This document shows positions 43,372 through 53,340 of a DNA stretch of 64,000 nt, in pieces. The position numbers and the translations under genes are program-made. Source of the DNA: Ramlibacter albus (GTDB lineage: Bacteria > Pseudomonadota > Gammaproteobacteria > Burkholderiales > Burkholderiaceae_C). Position 1 is the stretch's first letter. Each line of letters opens with the position of its first letter. The notes beneath the pieces are model-generated. The model was given only the letters and a program-made list of their open reading frames with translations. It was not told where the DNA came from and did not search any database. The DNA is taken from assembly GCF_014297445.1 (NCBI RefSeq), contig NZ_JACORU010000002.1:186001-250000 (forward strand). The letters run 5' to 3'.

Positions 43372-43812
43372 ATGAAGAACGTTCACAAGTCCGTCCTTAT
43401 CTGGTACAGCGCGCAGGAGATGTTCGCGCTCGTGACCGATGTGGCGAAGTACCCCGAATTCCTGCCGTGGTGCGACCACGGCTCCGTGCTCCAGTTGCAG
43501 CCCGACCGCATGAAGGCGGAGATCGGCATCGCCTTCTCCGGCATCCACCAGACCTTCACCACGCACAACACGCACGTGCCCGGCCGGCAGGTGAAGATGA
43601 AGCTGGTCGACGGGCCCTTCCAGGTGCTGGAAGGCCAGTGGGACTTCACGCCGCTGGGCACGCCGGGCCAGCGGGCCTGCAAGGTGGAGCTGGAGCTGCA
43701 CTACAGCTTCAAGAACGCCGCGCTCGCCGCTCTTGTGGGCCCCGTGTTCGACAAGATCGCCGGCAACCTGGTCGACGCCTTCGTCAAGCGTGCCGAGCAC
43801 GTCTACGGATGA
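43372..43812 (+). CDS. ratA: RatA-type coenzyme Q-binding/START-like protein
   Basis: This 146-residue polyketide-cyclase/START-fold protein has [22 protein letters not shown] and the C-terminal [21 protein letters not shown]. It matches the Coq10/RatA (PasT) family: in E. coli it was described as a ribosome-association toxin, and in other organisms as a ubiquinone-binding factor. Position beside smpB and rnfH is the classic arrangement. The stop overlaps the rnfH start (ATGA). Confidence 0.92.
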   Translation: MKNVHKSVLIWYSAQEMFALVTDVAKYPEFLPWCDHGSVLQLQPDRMKAEIGIAFSGIHQTFTTHNTHVPGRQVKMKLVDGPFQVLEGQWDFTPLGTPGQRACKVELELHYSFKNAALAALVGPVFDKIAGNLVDAFVKRAEHVYG

Positions 43813-44138
43813 AGGTCGTCGTGATGTGGTCGCCCGGGCCCCGCGAGGTGCTGGAGTGGCCCGTGGCGCTGCCCGAAGGCGCGACGCTGGGGCAGGCCGT
43901 GATGGCCAGCGGCTTGCCGGACCAGCTGCCCGATTTCGAGCCGGACGACGCGCTACTCGGCGTCTGGGGCCGCAAGGCCGCATGGAACCAGCCGCTGCGC
44001 GAAGGGGACAGGGTGGAGGTCTACAGGCCGCTGCGCGTGGACCCGAAGGTCGCGCGGCGCGAGCGGTTCACGAAGCAGGGCGCGCGGGCCGCGGGGCTGT
44101 TCTCCAAGCGCAGGCCGGGCGGCAAGCCGGGCTACTGA
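43809..44138 (+). CDS. rnfH: RnfH family ubiquitin-like protein
   Basis: This 109-residue beta-grasp protein (UPF0125) has the family landmarks [22 protein letters not shown] and [13 protein letters not shown], with a basic C-terminal tail. Its function is poorly defined; pairing with ratA is conserved. It is coupled to ratA by an ATGA overlap. Confidence 0.93.
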   Translation: MKVVVMWSPGPREVLEWPVALPEGATLGQAVMASGLPDQLPDFEPDDALLGVWGRKAAWNQPLREGDRVEVYRPLRVDPKVARRERFTKQGARAAGLFSKRRPGGKPGY

Positions 44139-44151
44139 CGACTGCCGAGGA

Positions 44152-44676
44152 TTACTGGCGGTCCTGCTTGCAGTCGCTCGCGATGAGCTTGTTGATGCGC
44201 TCGGCCTCGGCGGCGCGCTGCTGGTCGTCCAGCGTGTAGCGCTCGCCCTTCTCGTTGAACTTGGTGATGCGCGTGCCCGAATCGAACGCGGCCTTCGACT
44301 CCTTGGCGCGCGTGCAGTTCTCGGCCTTCATCTGCGCGAGCTTTTCTTCCTCGGCCTTCTTCTTGGCGGCCTCGGCGCTTTCCTGCTGCTTCTTCTTGTC
44401 CTCCAGGGCCTTGTCCTTGCCGGCGAGCTTGGGGGCGCTGCCGGCGGCCGCGGGGGCACTGGCACCGCCCGCTGCAGCGGCCGCGGCGGCAGGCGCCTCG
44501 GCCGCGACCGGGCCGCCCTTGGGCTGCTTGAGGATCTTGTTCGCGGGCACGTCCGACGGCGGCGGCCGGTCGCTGAACACCTTGCGGCCGTCCTTGTCGA
44601 TCCACTGGTACTGCGCCGCGGCTACCAGCGGGAGCAGGCAGGCGGCGACGAGGGCGAGGGTGCTGCGCGCGTTCAT
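44152..44676 (-). CDS. Exported DUF4124-domain protein
   Basis: This 174-residue protein has a signal peptide of about 22 residues ending AAAQ and then the DUF4124 signature [20 protein letters not shown] low-complexity Ala/Gly-rich and Lys/Glu-rich coiled stretch precedes a C-terminal helical region with two Cys. Such proteins are common in betaproteobacteria and have no established function. The ATG at 44676 gives a normal signal peptide; an upstream ATG at 44694 is less likely. It diverges from guaB. Confidence 0.85.
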   Translation of the reverse strand: MNARSTLALVAACLLPLVAAAQYQWIDKDGRKVFSDRPPPSDVPANKILKQPKGGPVAAEAPAAAAAAAGGASAPAAAGSAPKLAGKDKALEDKKKQQESAEAAKKKAEEEKLAQMKAENCTRAKESKAAFDSGTRITKFNEKGERYTLDDQQRAAEAERINKLIASDCKQDRQ

Positions 44677-44739
44677 CGTGCGAGTGTAGATCACGCCTCA
44701 GCATTTGGCCCCTTGCCGAAGCGTGATTTACCCCACGGG

Positions 44740-44745
44740 TACAAT
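44740..44745 (+). promoter_or_regulatory. -10 element of guaB
   Basis: TACAAT lies 20 nt before the guaB ATG, with GGAG seven bases before the start codon. No acceptable -35 is present at 16-18 bp (a TTGCCG is 21 bp away), so the promoter may need an activator. Confidence 0.5.
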
Positions 44746-44765
44746 CCATTTTTTGGAGCCCTGAC

Positions 44766-46235
44766 ATGCGCCTTTTAGGAAAAGCGCTCACCTTCGACGA
44801 CGTGTTGCTGGTGCCGGCGTTCTCCCAGGTCCTGCCCAAGGACACGTCCCTCGCCACCCGCCTCTCGCGCAACATCACCCTGAACCTGCCGCTCGTGTCC
44901 GCCGCCATGGACACGGTCACCGAGGCGCGCCTGGCGATCGCCATCGCGCAGGAGGGCGGCATCGGCATCATCCACAAGAACCTCACGCCCAAGCAGCAGG
45001 CCGCCGAAGTCTCGCGCGTCAAGCGCTACGAGTCGGGCGTGCTGCGCGACCCGGTGGTGATCACGCCCACGCACACCGTGCGGCAGGTCAGCGACCTGTC
45101 GGAGCAGCTGGGCATCTCGGGCTTCCCGGTGGTGGACGGCGGCAAGGTGGTGGGCATCGTGACCGGGCGCGACCTGCGCTTCGAGACGCGCTACGACGTG
45201 CCGGTGGCGCAGATCATGACGCCGCGCGAGAAGCTGGTGACGGTGCGCGAGGGCACCAGCCTCGAGGAGGCCAAGCAGCTCCTGAACAAGCACAAGCTCG
45301 AGCGTGTGCTCGTGGTCAACGACCGCTTCGAGCTCAAGGGCCTCATCACCGTCAAGGACATCACGAAGCAGACGAGCTTCCCGAATGCCGCGCGTGACGC
45401 GTCCGGCCGGCTGCGCGTCGGCGCGGCGGTGGGCGTGGGCGAAGGTACCGAGGAGCGAGTCGAGGCGCTGGTAAAGGCGGGCGTGGACGCGATCGTCGTC
45501 GACACGGCGCACGGCCACAGCCATGGCGTCATCGAGCGCGTGCGCTGGGTCAAGCGCAACTACCCCGACGTGGAAGTGATCGGCGGCAACATCGCCACCG
45601 GCGCCGCGGCTCGCGCGCTGGTGGAAGCCGGCGCGGACGCGGTGAAGGTGGGCATCGGGCCCGGCTCCATCTGCACGACGCGCATCGTCGCGGGTGTGGG
45701 CGTGCCGCAGATCACGGCCATCGACAACGTGGCCACGGCGCTGCACGGCACCGGCGTTCCGCTCATTGCCGACGGCGGCATCCGCTACTCGGGCGACATC
45801 GCCAAGGCGATCGCGGCCGGCGCCAACTGCGTGATGATGGGCGGCATGTTCGCCGGCACCGAAGAGGCGCCCGGCGAGATCGTGCTGTACCAGGGCCGCA
45901 GCTACAAGAGCTATCGCGGCATGGGGTCCATCGGCGCCATGCAGCAGGGCAGCGCGGACCGGTACTTCCAGGAAGCGACCACGACGAACCCCAACGCGGA
46001 CAAGCTCGTGCCCGAAGGCATCGAGGGCCGCGTGCCGTACAAGGGCTCGATGGTCGCCATCGTCTACCAGCTGGCCGGCGGCGTGCGGGCGTCCATGGGG
46101 TATTGCGGCTGCGCGAGCATCGACGAGCTGCGCAGCAAGGCGGAATTCGTGGAGATCACATCGGCCGGCATGCGCGAGAGCCACGTGCACGACGTGCAGA
46201 TCACCAAGGAAGCGCCGAACTACCGCGCGGACTGA
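44766..46235 (+). CDS. guaB: IMP dehydrogenase
   Basis: This 489-residue enzyme makes XMP from IMP, the committed step of GMP synthesis. The TIM-barrel start is [17 protein letters not shown] pair occupies about residues 95-205, and the catalytic Cys303 lies in GPGSICTTR. The flap region has [13 protein letters not shown], and monovalent-cation and C-terminal segments are complete. It is separated from guaA by an inserted toxin-antitoxin pair. Confidence 0.97.
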   Translation: MRLLGKALTFDDVLLVPAFSQVLPKDTSLATRLSRNITLNLPLVSAAMDTVTEARLAIAIAQEGGIGIIHKNLTPKQQAAEVSRVKRYESGVLRDPVVITPTHTVRQVSDLSEQLGISGFPVVDGGKVVGIVTGRDLRFETRYDVPVAQIMTPREKLVTVREGTSLEEAKQLLNKHKLERVLVVNDRFELKGLITVKDITKQTSFPNAARDASGRLRVGAAVGVGEGTEERVEALVKAGVDAIVVDTAHGHSHGVIERVRWVKRNYPDVEVIGGNIATGAAARALVEAGADAVKVGIGPGSICTTRIVAGVGVPQITAIDNVATALHGTGVPLIADGGIRYSGDIAKAIAAGANCVMMGGMFAGTEEAPGEIVLYQGRSYKSYRGMGSIGAMQQGSADRYFQEATTTNPNADKLVPEGIEGRVPYKGSMVAIVYQLAGGVRASMGYCGCASIDELRSKAEFVEITSAGMRESHVHDVQITKEAPNYRAD

Positions 46236-46237
46236 AA

Positions 46238-46305
46238 TTCTGGCCATATTTGCAGAAGTTGGCCCGTCTTGCTAAGATAGGCCAACTTTTTCATTTCTGG
46301 CCAGA
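46238..46305 (+). promoter_or_regulatory. Promoter and operator palindromes of the toxin-antitoxin operon
   Basis: The promoter is TTGCAG (46250-46255), a 17-bp spacer and TAAGAT (46273-46278). An inverted repeat, AGTTGGCC (46257-46264) and GGCCAACT (46280-46287), brackets the -10. Two further sites share TTCTGGCCA (46238 and 46295), and the second forms the perfect palindrome TCTGGCCAGA (46296-46305). All contain a TGGCC core, as expected for cooperative autorepression by an antitoxin-toxin complex. Confidence 0.75.
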
Positions 46306-46311
46306 TCCACC

Positions 46312-46584
46312 ATGCAGACCGTACCCGTCCACCAGGCGAAAGACCGGTTTTCCGCGCTGCTGCAGGCGGTGGAAGACGGCGAGGAGATCGTCATCACCCG
46401 CCACGGCAAGAAGATCGCCCGGATCGTGAAGGAAACCGAGGCTGCGCCTTCGGAGGCCGAGCGCGAGCGGCGGCGCCGTGAAGCCATCGAGCAGCTCGAG
46501 GCGTACCAGAGAAGTGCCAAGGTCCAGCCGGCCGTCGACGGCTACAGCGACTGGAAGAGCCTGCGGGACGCCGGGCGCAAGTAA
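46312..46584 (+). CDS. Phd/YefM-family antitoxin
   Basis: This 90-residue protein has the Phd/YefM N-terminal DNA-binding fold (VPVHQAKDRFSALLQAVEDGEEIVITRHGKKIARIV) and a charged, flexible C-terminal tail that would wrap the toxin. Its last base is shared with the toxin start (TAATG). It probably represses its own promoter through the TGGCC palindromes just upstream. Confidence 0.92.
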   Translation: MQTVPVHQAKDRFSALLQAVEDGEEIVITRHGKKIARIVKETEAAPSEAERERRRREAIEQLEAYQRSAKVQPAVDGYSDWKSLRDAGRK

Positions 46585-47009
46585 TGGTCAAGGCGACCGT
46601 GATCGACGCTTCGGCGGCGGCGGCCTGGGTAATCCCCGACGAGGCCAACGACGCGGCCAAGCAGCTTTTTGCGCACGCGTGCCTGGACGACTCCGGCTTC
46701 AGTGCACCCACGCTCTGGCAATGGGAGATGGGCAACATGCTGCTGCAGGCGCAGCGCCGCCAACGCATCGCGGCCGGCGCGCCCGAACTCGCGTTGCAGA
46801 CGCTGGCGCTCGTGCAGATGCAGTTCGACCCGGCTCCGGACCTGCACCGGCAGTCGCAGATCATGCGGCTCGCCCAGACCCACCAGCTCACCTACTATGA
46901 CGCCACCTACCTGGAGCTGGTCCTTCGTCTCAACGGCCAGCTCGCGTCGCGCGACGACAAGCTGGTCGCCGCCGCACGCACCTGCGGCATCGTCTGCCTG
47001 AGTTTCTGA
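46584..47009 (+). CDS. PIN-domain toxin (VapC type)
   Basis: This 141-residue PIN-domain ribonuclease has acidic residues at the expected positions: Asp8 in [10 protein letters not shown], Glu in WQWEMGN, Asp in YYDATYLEL and Asp in [11 protein letters not shown]. It would cleave RNA when released from the antitoxin. The start codon overlaps the antitoxin stop by one base. The guaA start lies seven bases after its stop, so guaA transcription may partly depend on this module's promoter. Confidence 0.92.
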   Translation: MVKATVIDASAAAAWVIPDEANDAAKQLFAHACLDDSGFSAPTLWQWEMGNMLLQAQRRQRIAAGAPELALQTLALVQMQFDPAPDLHRQSQIMRLAQTHQLTYYDATYLELVLRLNGQLASRDDKLVAAARTCGIVCLSF

Positions 47010-47016
47010 CCCCGAC

Positions 47017-48630
47017 ATGCAACACGACAAGATCCTCATCCTCGACTTCGGCTCGCAGGTCACGCAGCTGATCGCCCGCCGCGTGCGCGAAGCGCATGTC
47101 TATTCCGAAGTGCACCCGTGCGACGTCACCGACGACTGGGTGCGTGCCTACGCGGCCGACGGCAAGCTGAAGGGCGTCATCCTCTCGGGCAGCCACGCGA
47201 GCGTGTACGAGGAGACCACCGACAAGGCGCCGCAGGCGGTGTTCGAGCTGGGCGTGCCGGTGCTGGGTATCTGCTACGGCATGCAGACCATGGCGCACCA
47301 GCTGGGCGGCAAGGTGGAGGGCGGGCACAAGCGCGAGTTCGGCTTCGCGGCCGTGCGCGCGCGGGGCCACACCGAACTGCTGCGCGACATCCAGGACTAC
47401 GCCACGCCCGAGGGCCACGGCATGCTCAACGTGTGGATGTCGCACGGCGACAAGGTCGTGGAGATGCCGCCCGGCTTCAAGCTGATGGCGTCCACCGAGA
47501 GCTGCCCGATCGCGGGCATGGCCGACGAGGCGCGCAAGTTCTACGCGATCCAGTTCCATGCCGAGGTCACGCACACGGTGCAGGGGCGCGCGATCCTCGA
47601 GCGCTTCGTGCTGGGCATCTGCAAGGCGCAGCCGGACTGGGTGATGCGCGACCACATCGCCGAGGCGGTGGAGGCCATTCGAAAGCAGGTGGGCGGCGAG
47701 GAAGTGATCCTGGGCCTGTCCGGCGGCGTCGATTCCTCCGTGGCTGCGGCCCTGATCCACCGCGCGATCGGCGACCAGCTCACCTGCGTGTTCGTGGACC
47801 ATGGCCTGCTGCGCCTGAACGAGGGCGACATGGTGATGGACATGTTCGCGGGCAAGCTGCACGCGAAGGTGGTGCGCGTCGACGCGAGCGACCTGTTCCT
47901 GGGCAAGCTCGCTGGCGTGAGCGACCCGGAGGCCAAGCGCAAGATCATCGGCGGCCTCTTCGTCGACGTGTTCAAGGCCGAGGCCGCGAAGGTCAAGGAA
48001 ACGCATTCGCGCACCGTGGCGTGGCTGGCGCAGGGCACGATCTACCCCGACGTCATCGAGTCGGGCGGCGCCAAGAGCAAGAAGGCCGTCACGATCAAGA
48101 GCCACCACAACGTGGGCGGCCTGCCCGAGCAGCTGGGCCTGAAGCTGCTGGAGCCGCTGCGCGACCTGTTCAAGGACGAAGTGCGCGAACTGGGCGTGGC
48201 CCTCGGCCTGCCGCCGGAGATGGTGTACCGCCATCCCTTCCCGGGCCCGGGCCTCGGCGTGCGAATCCTCGGTGAAGTGAAGCGCGAATACGCCGACCTG
48301 CTGCGCCGCGCCGACGACATCTTCATCCAGGAGCTGCGCAATTTCCGCGACGAGGCCACCGGCAAGAGCTGGTACGACCTCACGAGCCAGGCCTTCACCG
48401 TCTTCCTGCCGGTCAAGAGCGTCGGCGTGATGGGCGACGGCCGCACCTACGACTACGTCGTGGCCCTGCGCGCGGTGCAGACCAGCGACTTCATGACCGC
48501 CGACTGGGCCGAGCTGCCGTATGCGCTGCTCAAGAAGGTCTCCAGCCGCATCATCAACGAGGTGCGCGGCATCAACCGCGTCACGTATGACGTGAGCAGC
48601 AAGCCCCCCGCAACCATCGAGTGGGAGTGA
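47017..48630 (+). CDS. guaA: GMP synthase (glutamine-hydrolysing)
   Basis: This 537-residue enzyme aminates XMP to GMP. The N-terminal class I glutaminase domain has Cys86 in GICYGMQ and His/Glu in QFHAEV. The ATP-pyrophosphatase domain has [11 protein letters not shown], and the C-terminal dimerisation domain ends [18 protein letters not shown]. It is slightly longer than the E. coli enzyme (525). Confidence 0.97.
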   Translation: MQHDKILILDFGSQVTQLIARRVREAHVYSEVHPCDVTDDWVRAYAADGKLKGVILSGSHASVYEETTDKAPQAVFELGVPVLGICYGMQTMAHQLGGKVEGGHKREFGFAAVRARGHTELLRDIQDYATPEGHGMLNVWMSHGDKVVEMPPGFKLMASTESCPIAGMADEARKFYAIQFHAEVTHTVQGRAILERFVLGICKAQPDWVMRDHIAEAVEAIRKQVGGEEVILGLSGGVDSSVAAALIHRAIGDQLTCVFVDHGLLRLNEGDMVMDMFAGKLHAKVVRVDASDLFLGKLAGVSDPEAKRKIIGGLFVDVFKAEAAKVKETHSRTVAWLAQGTIYPDVIESGGAKSKKAVTIKSHHNVGGLPEQLGLKLLEPLRDLFKDEVRELGVALGLPPEMVYRHPFPGPGLGVRILGEVKREYADLLRRADDIFIQELRNFRDEATGKSWYDLTSQAFTVFLPVKSVGVMGDGRTYDYVVALRAVQTSDFMTADWAELPYALLKKVSSRIINEVRGINRVTYDVSSKPPATIEWE

Positions 48631-48655
48631 TCCCGGCGATGTGCAAAATGGGGGG

Positions 48656-49579
48656 ATGGAAGGGACCGTCCTCTTTGCCGACCTGACCGGCAGCACCAGC
48701 GTGTTCGAGGCCATGGGCAACGAACGCGCGACGAAGCTGGTCACCAAGATCACGGACTGGATCAGCAAGGTCTGCCAGGCTTGCGGTGGCCGCGTGGTCA
48801 AGACGCTCGGCGACGGTGTGCTGGTCGTCTTCCCGCAGCCGGCGCAGGGCGTGCGCGCGGCGATCGAACTCCAGCGCCACCACCACAAGCGCCTCACGAT
48901 GTGGCCGCCGCACGCCCGCATGGAGCTGCAGATCGGCGTGGCTACGGGCGAAATCGTGGAGGTGGAGGGCGATTGCTTCGGCGATGCCGTCAACGTCGCG
49001 GCGCGGCTTTCCGACTTGTCGGGCGCCGAGCAGATCTGGGCCACCGAGTCCACCGTCCGGGACCTCGAGCCACCGCCCGGCACCCGCTTCATCAGCCTGG
49101 GCAACGTGCCGATCCGCGGCAAGGCCGACACGCCCATCATCTACCGCGTGGAGTGGATGGAAGACACGCAGACGCGCCACCTCACGGTGCCGGGCAACCT
49201 CGCCATGATCAAGCCGCGCGCGCCGGCGGCCGCGACGGGGGCTGTGCTGAAGCTCGCGTGGCTCGACGTGCGACAGGAGTTCGATTCCTCGCGCATGCCC
49301 GTGCACATCGGCCGGGTCGACGAGGCCGAATTCGTGGTGGCGGACCAGCGCGTGTCGCGGCTGCATGCCCGCATCGACTGGCGCGGTGGCCATTTCACGC
49401 TCACCGATTTGAGCAGCTACGGAACCTGGGTGCGCCTCGGCGCGGGGGGCACCGAAGTCGCGCTGCGGCGAAACGACTGCGTCCTGAGCGGCACCGGCGA
49501 CATCGCGCTCGGCGCAGGTTTCGACGACTTCACGGCGCCGACGCTTTCCTTCGAGGTCGCCGGCCCCGCATCGCAGTGA
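48656..49579 (+). CDS. Class III adenylate/guanylate cyclase with C-terminal FHA domain
   Basis: This 307-residue soluble protein has an intact class III cyclase domain at residues 1-170: metal-binding Asp9 (LFADLTGST) and Asp53 (TLGDGVLVVF), and transition-state Asn113/Arg117 (GDAVNVAARL). The FHA domain at about 205-300 has IGRVDEAEF, VSRLHARI and SYGTWVRL, so it should bind phosphothreonine peptides. The ATG at 48656 is preferred; a GTG at 48641 adds five residues. A CAAAAT at 48645 could be a -10, giving a nearly leaderless mRNA. Output (cAMP or cGMP) cannot be decided by eye. Confidence 0.88.
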   Translation: MEGTVLFADLTGSTSVFEAMGNERATKLVTKITDWISKVCQACGGRVVKTLGDGVLVVFPQPAQGVRAAIELQRHHHKRLTMWPPHARMELQIGVATGEIVEVEGDCFGDAVNVAARLSDLSGAEQIWATESTVRDLEPPPGTRFISLGNVPIRGKADTPIIYRVEWMEDTQTRHLTVPGNLAMIKPRAPAAATGAVLKLAWLDVRQEFDSSRMPVHIGRVDEAEFVVADQRVSRLHARIDWRGGHFTLTDLSSYGTWVRLGAGGTEVALRRNDCVLSGTGDIALGAGFDDFTAPTLSFEVAGPASQ

Positions 49580-49644
49580 TGAGGAATCCGCACCGATAGC
49601 TTGCGCGGCCGCCGCTACATTGGCAGCCGAGGAGAACCGCCCGC

Positions 49645-50264
49645 ATGTACCAGCCGCCGCAATTCAAGTCGACCGACCGCGCCATCGCCGCGGAGATCGT
49701 CCGCCGCTATCCGTTCGCCACGCTCGTGTCCAACGACGACGAGGGCTTCCCGTACGTCACGCACCTGCCGCTGCACCTGGAAGAGCGGGGCGCCGGCTTC
49801 GTGCTGCTCGGCCACTGCGCCAAGCCCAACCCGCACTGGCGCTACCTGCAGCAGCGGCCGAAGGCGCTCGTCCTCTTCAACGGGCCGCACGCCTACCAGT
49901 CGCCGAAGATCTACGACGACAGGCAGCGCGTGCCCAGCTGGAACTACCTCGTCGTCCACTGCACGGTGCAGGCTCGGCTCGTGGAAGACCCGCTCGCGAA
50001 AGACCGGCTGCTCAAGAAGCTGATCGGCGACCACGAACCCGCCTACGCCGAGCAGTGGCGCAGCCTGGGCGAGGAGTTCGCGCACAAGATGCTGGCCGGC
50101 ATCGTGGGCTTCGAGCTGGAAGTCGCCGACTGGGCCTGCAAGCTCAAGCTGAACCAGCACCGGCCCGAATCGCATGCGAAACTGCATGCCGGCTACGCGC
50201 ACGGCAACGAGGACGAGCGCGCACTGGCCGGCTGGATGGAGCGCCTCGGGATGAAGGTGGTGAC

Positions 50265-50268
<4 letters not shown>
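49645..50268 (+). CDS. paiB: PaiB-type FMN-binding protein
   Basis: This 207-residue protein of the PaiB (FMN_bind_2) family has a flavin-reductase-like split barrel. It starts MYQPPQFKSTDRA and has YPFATLVSNDDEGFPYVTHLP, FNGPHAYQSPKIYDD and a VPSWNYLVVHC stretch. Members were named as transcriptional regulators in Bacillus, but an FMN- or haem-related enzymatic role is also possible. The stop overlaps the following small gene (ATGA). Confidence 0.9.
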
Positions 50269-52772
<2,504 letters not shown>

Positions 52773-52776
52773 GCAG

Positions 52777-53115
52777 TCAACCCATCAAGGGGCTGGGCCG
52801 CGAGCTCAGGCCGCCGGGCAGCAGGCCTTCGAACATGTCCGTGACGGAGCCCATGCGGCGGCGGGCTTCGGATTCACCGTACAGCGAGGCCAGGGCGCCC
52901 ATAAGGTCGCCGCGCAGGTACCACAGGGCCTGGATGTCGTTCGCGTAGCGGATGCGGCGCGTGACGTGCGGAAACCTCGGCGCGGATTCACCCAGCAGGC
53001 CGAGCATCGCTTCGCGGATGTCCTCGGTGTTGACTTCGAGGACAGACTCGGTCGGCGGCATCGGGTTGCCGAGAAGGCCGTAGATGCTGTTCTTGACGGG
53101 TTTGAACCAACGCAT
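52777..53115 (-). CDS. Small protein of unknown function, paralogue of the gene at 21146
   Basis: This 112-residue soluble protein starts MRWFKPVKNSIYGLLG. Its C-terminal half (RIRYANDIQALWYLRGDLMG, FEGLLPGGLSSRPS) aligns by eye with the 130-residue protein encoded behind the MerR-cyclase regulator. The family is not recognised. It converges with the LD-carboxypeptidase (four bases between stops). A 225-bp gap separates it from the large STAND regulator upstream on the same strand. Confidence 0.75.
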   Translation of the reverse strand: MRWFKPVKNSIYGLLGNPMPPTESVLEVNTEDIREAMLGLLGESAPRFPHVTRRIRYANDIQALWYLRGDLMGALASLYGESEARRRMGSVTDMFEGLLPGGLSSRPSPLMG

Positions 53116-53148
53116 TTTGTATTCGCCTGCTGCTTTGCCCTGACAAAG

Positions 53149-53167
53149 TTTGGCTCATGATGCCAAA
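53149..53167. promoter_or_regulatory. Inverted repeat upstream of the small paralogue
   Basis: TTTGGC (53149-53154) and GCCAAA (53162-53167) flank the 7-nt TCATGAT, itself partly symmetric. It lies 34 bp upstream of the small gene's start and is a candidate operator. The rest of the 53116-53340 gap shows no gene. Confidence 0.4.
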
Positions 53168-53340
53168 TCCACAAGACGGCCTTGTGACCGAGTTCACGCA
53201 AAACCCTGCACAAACTTCACCAGTTGGTAACGAGTCGTGTGACTGTTTCCGATTGTTCCCGGCAGTAGTCACATCGTTTGAAGGTCGCGTCTGATTGCGT
53301 TGTAGGACGAAGGCCGCCCGGCGTCCACGAGACCGAAGGC

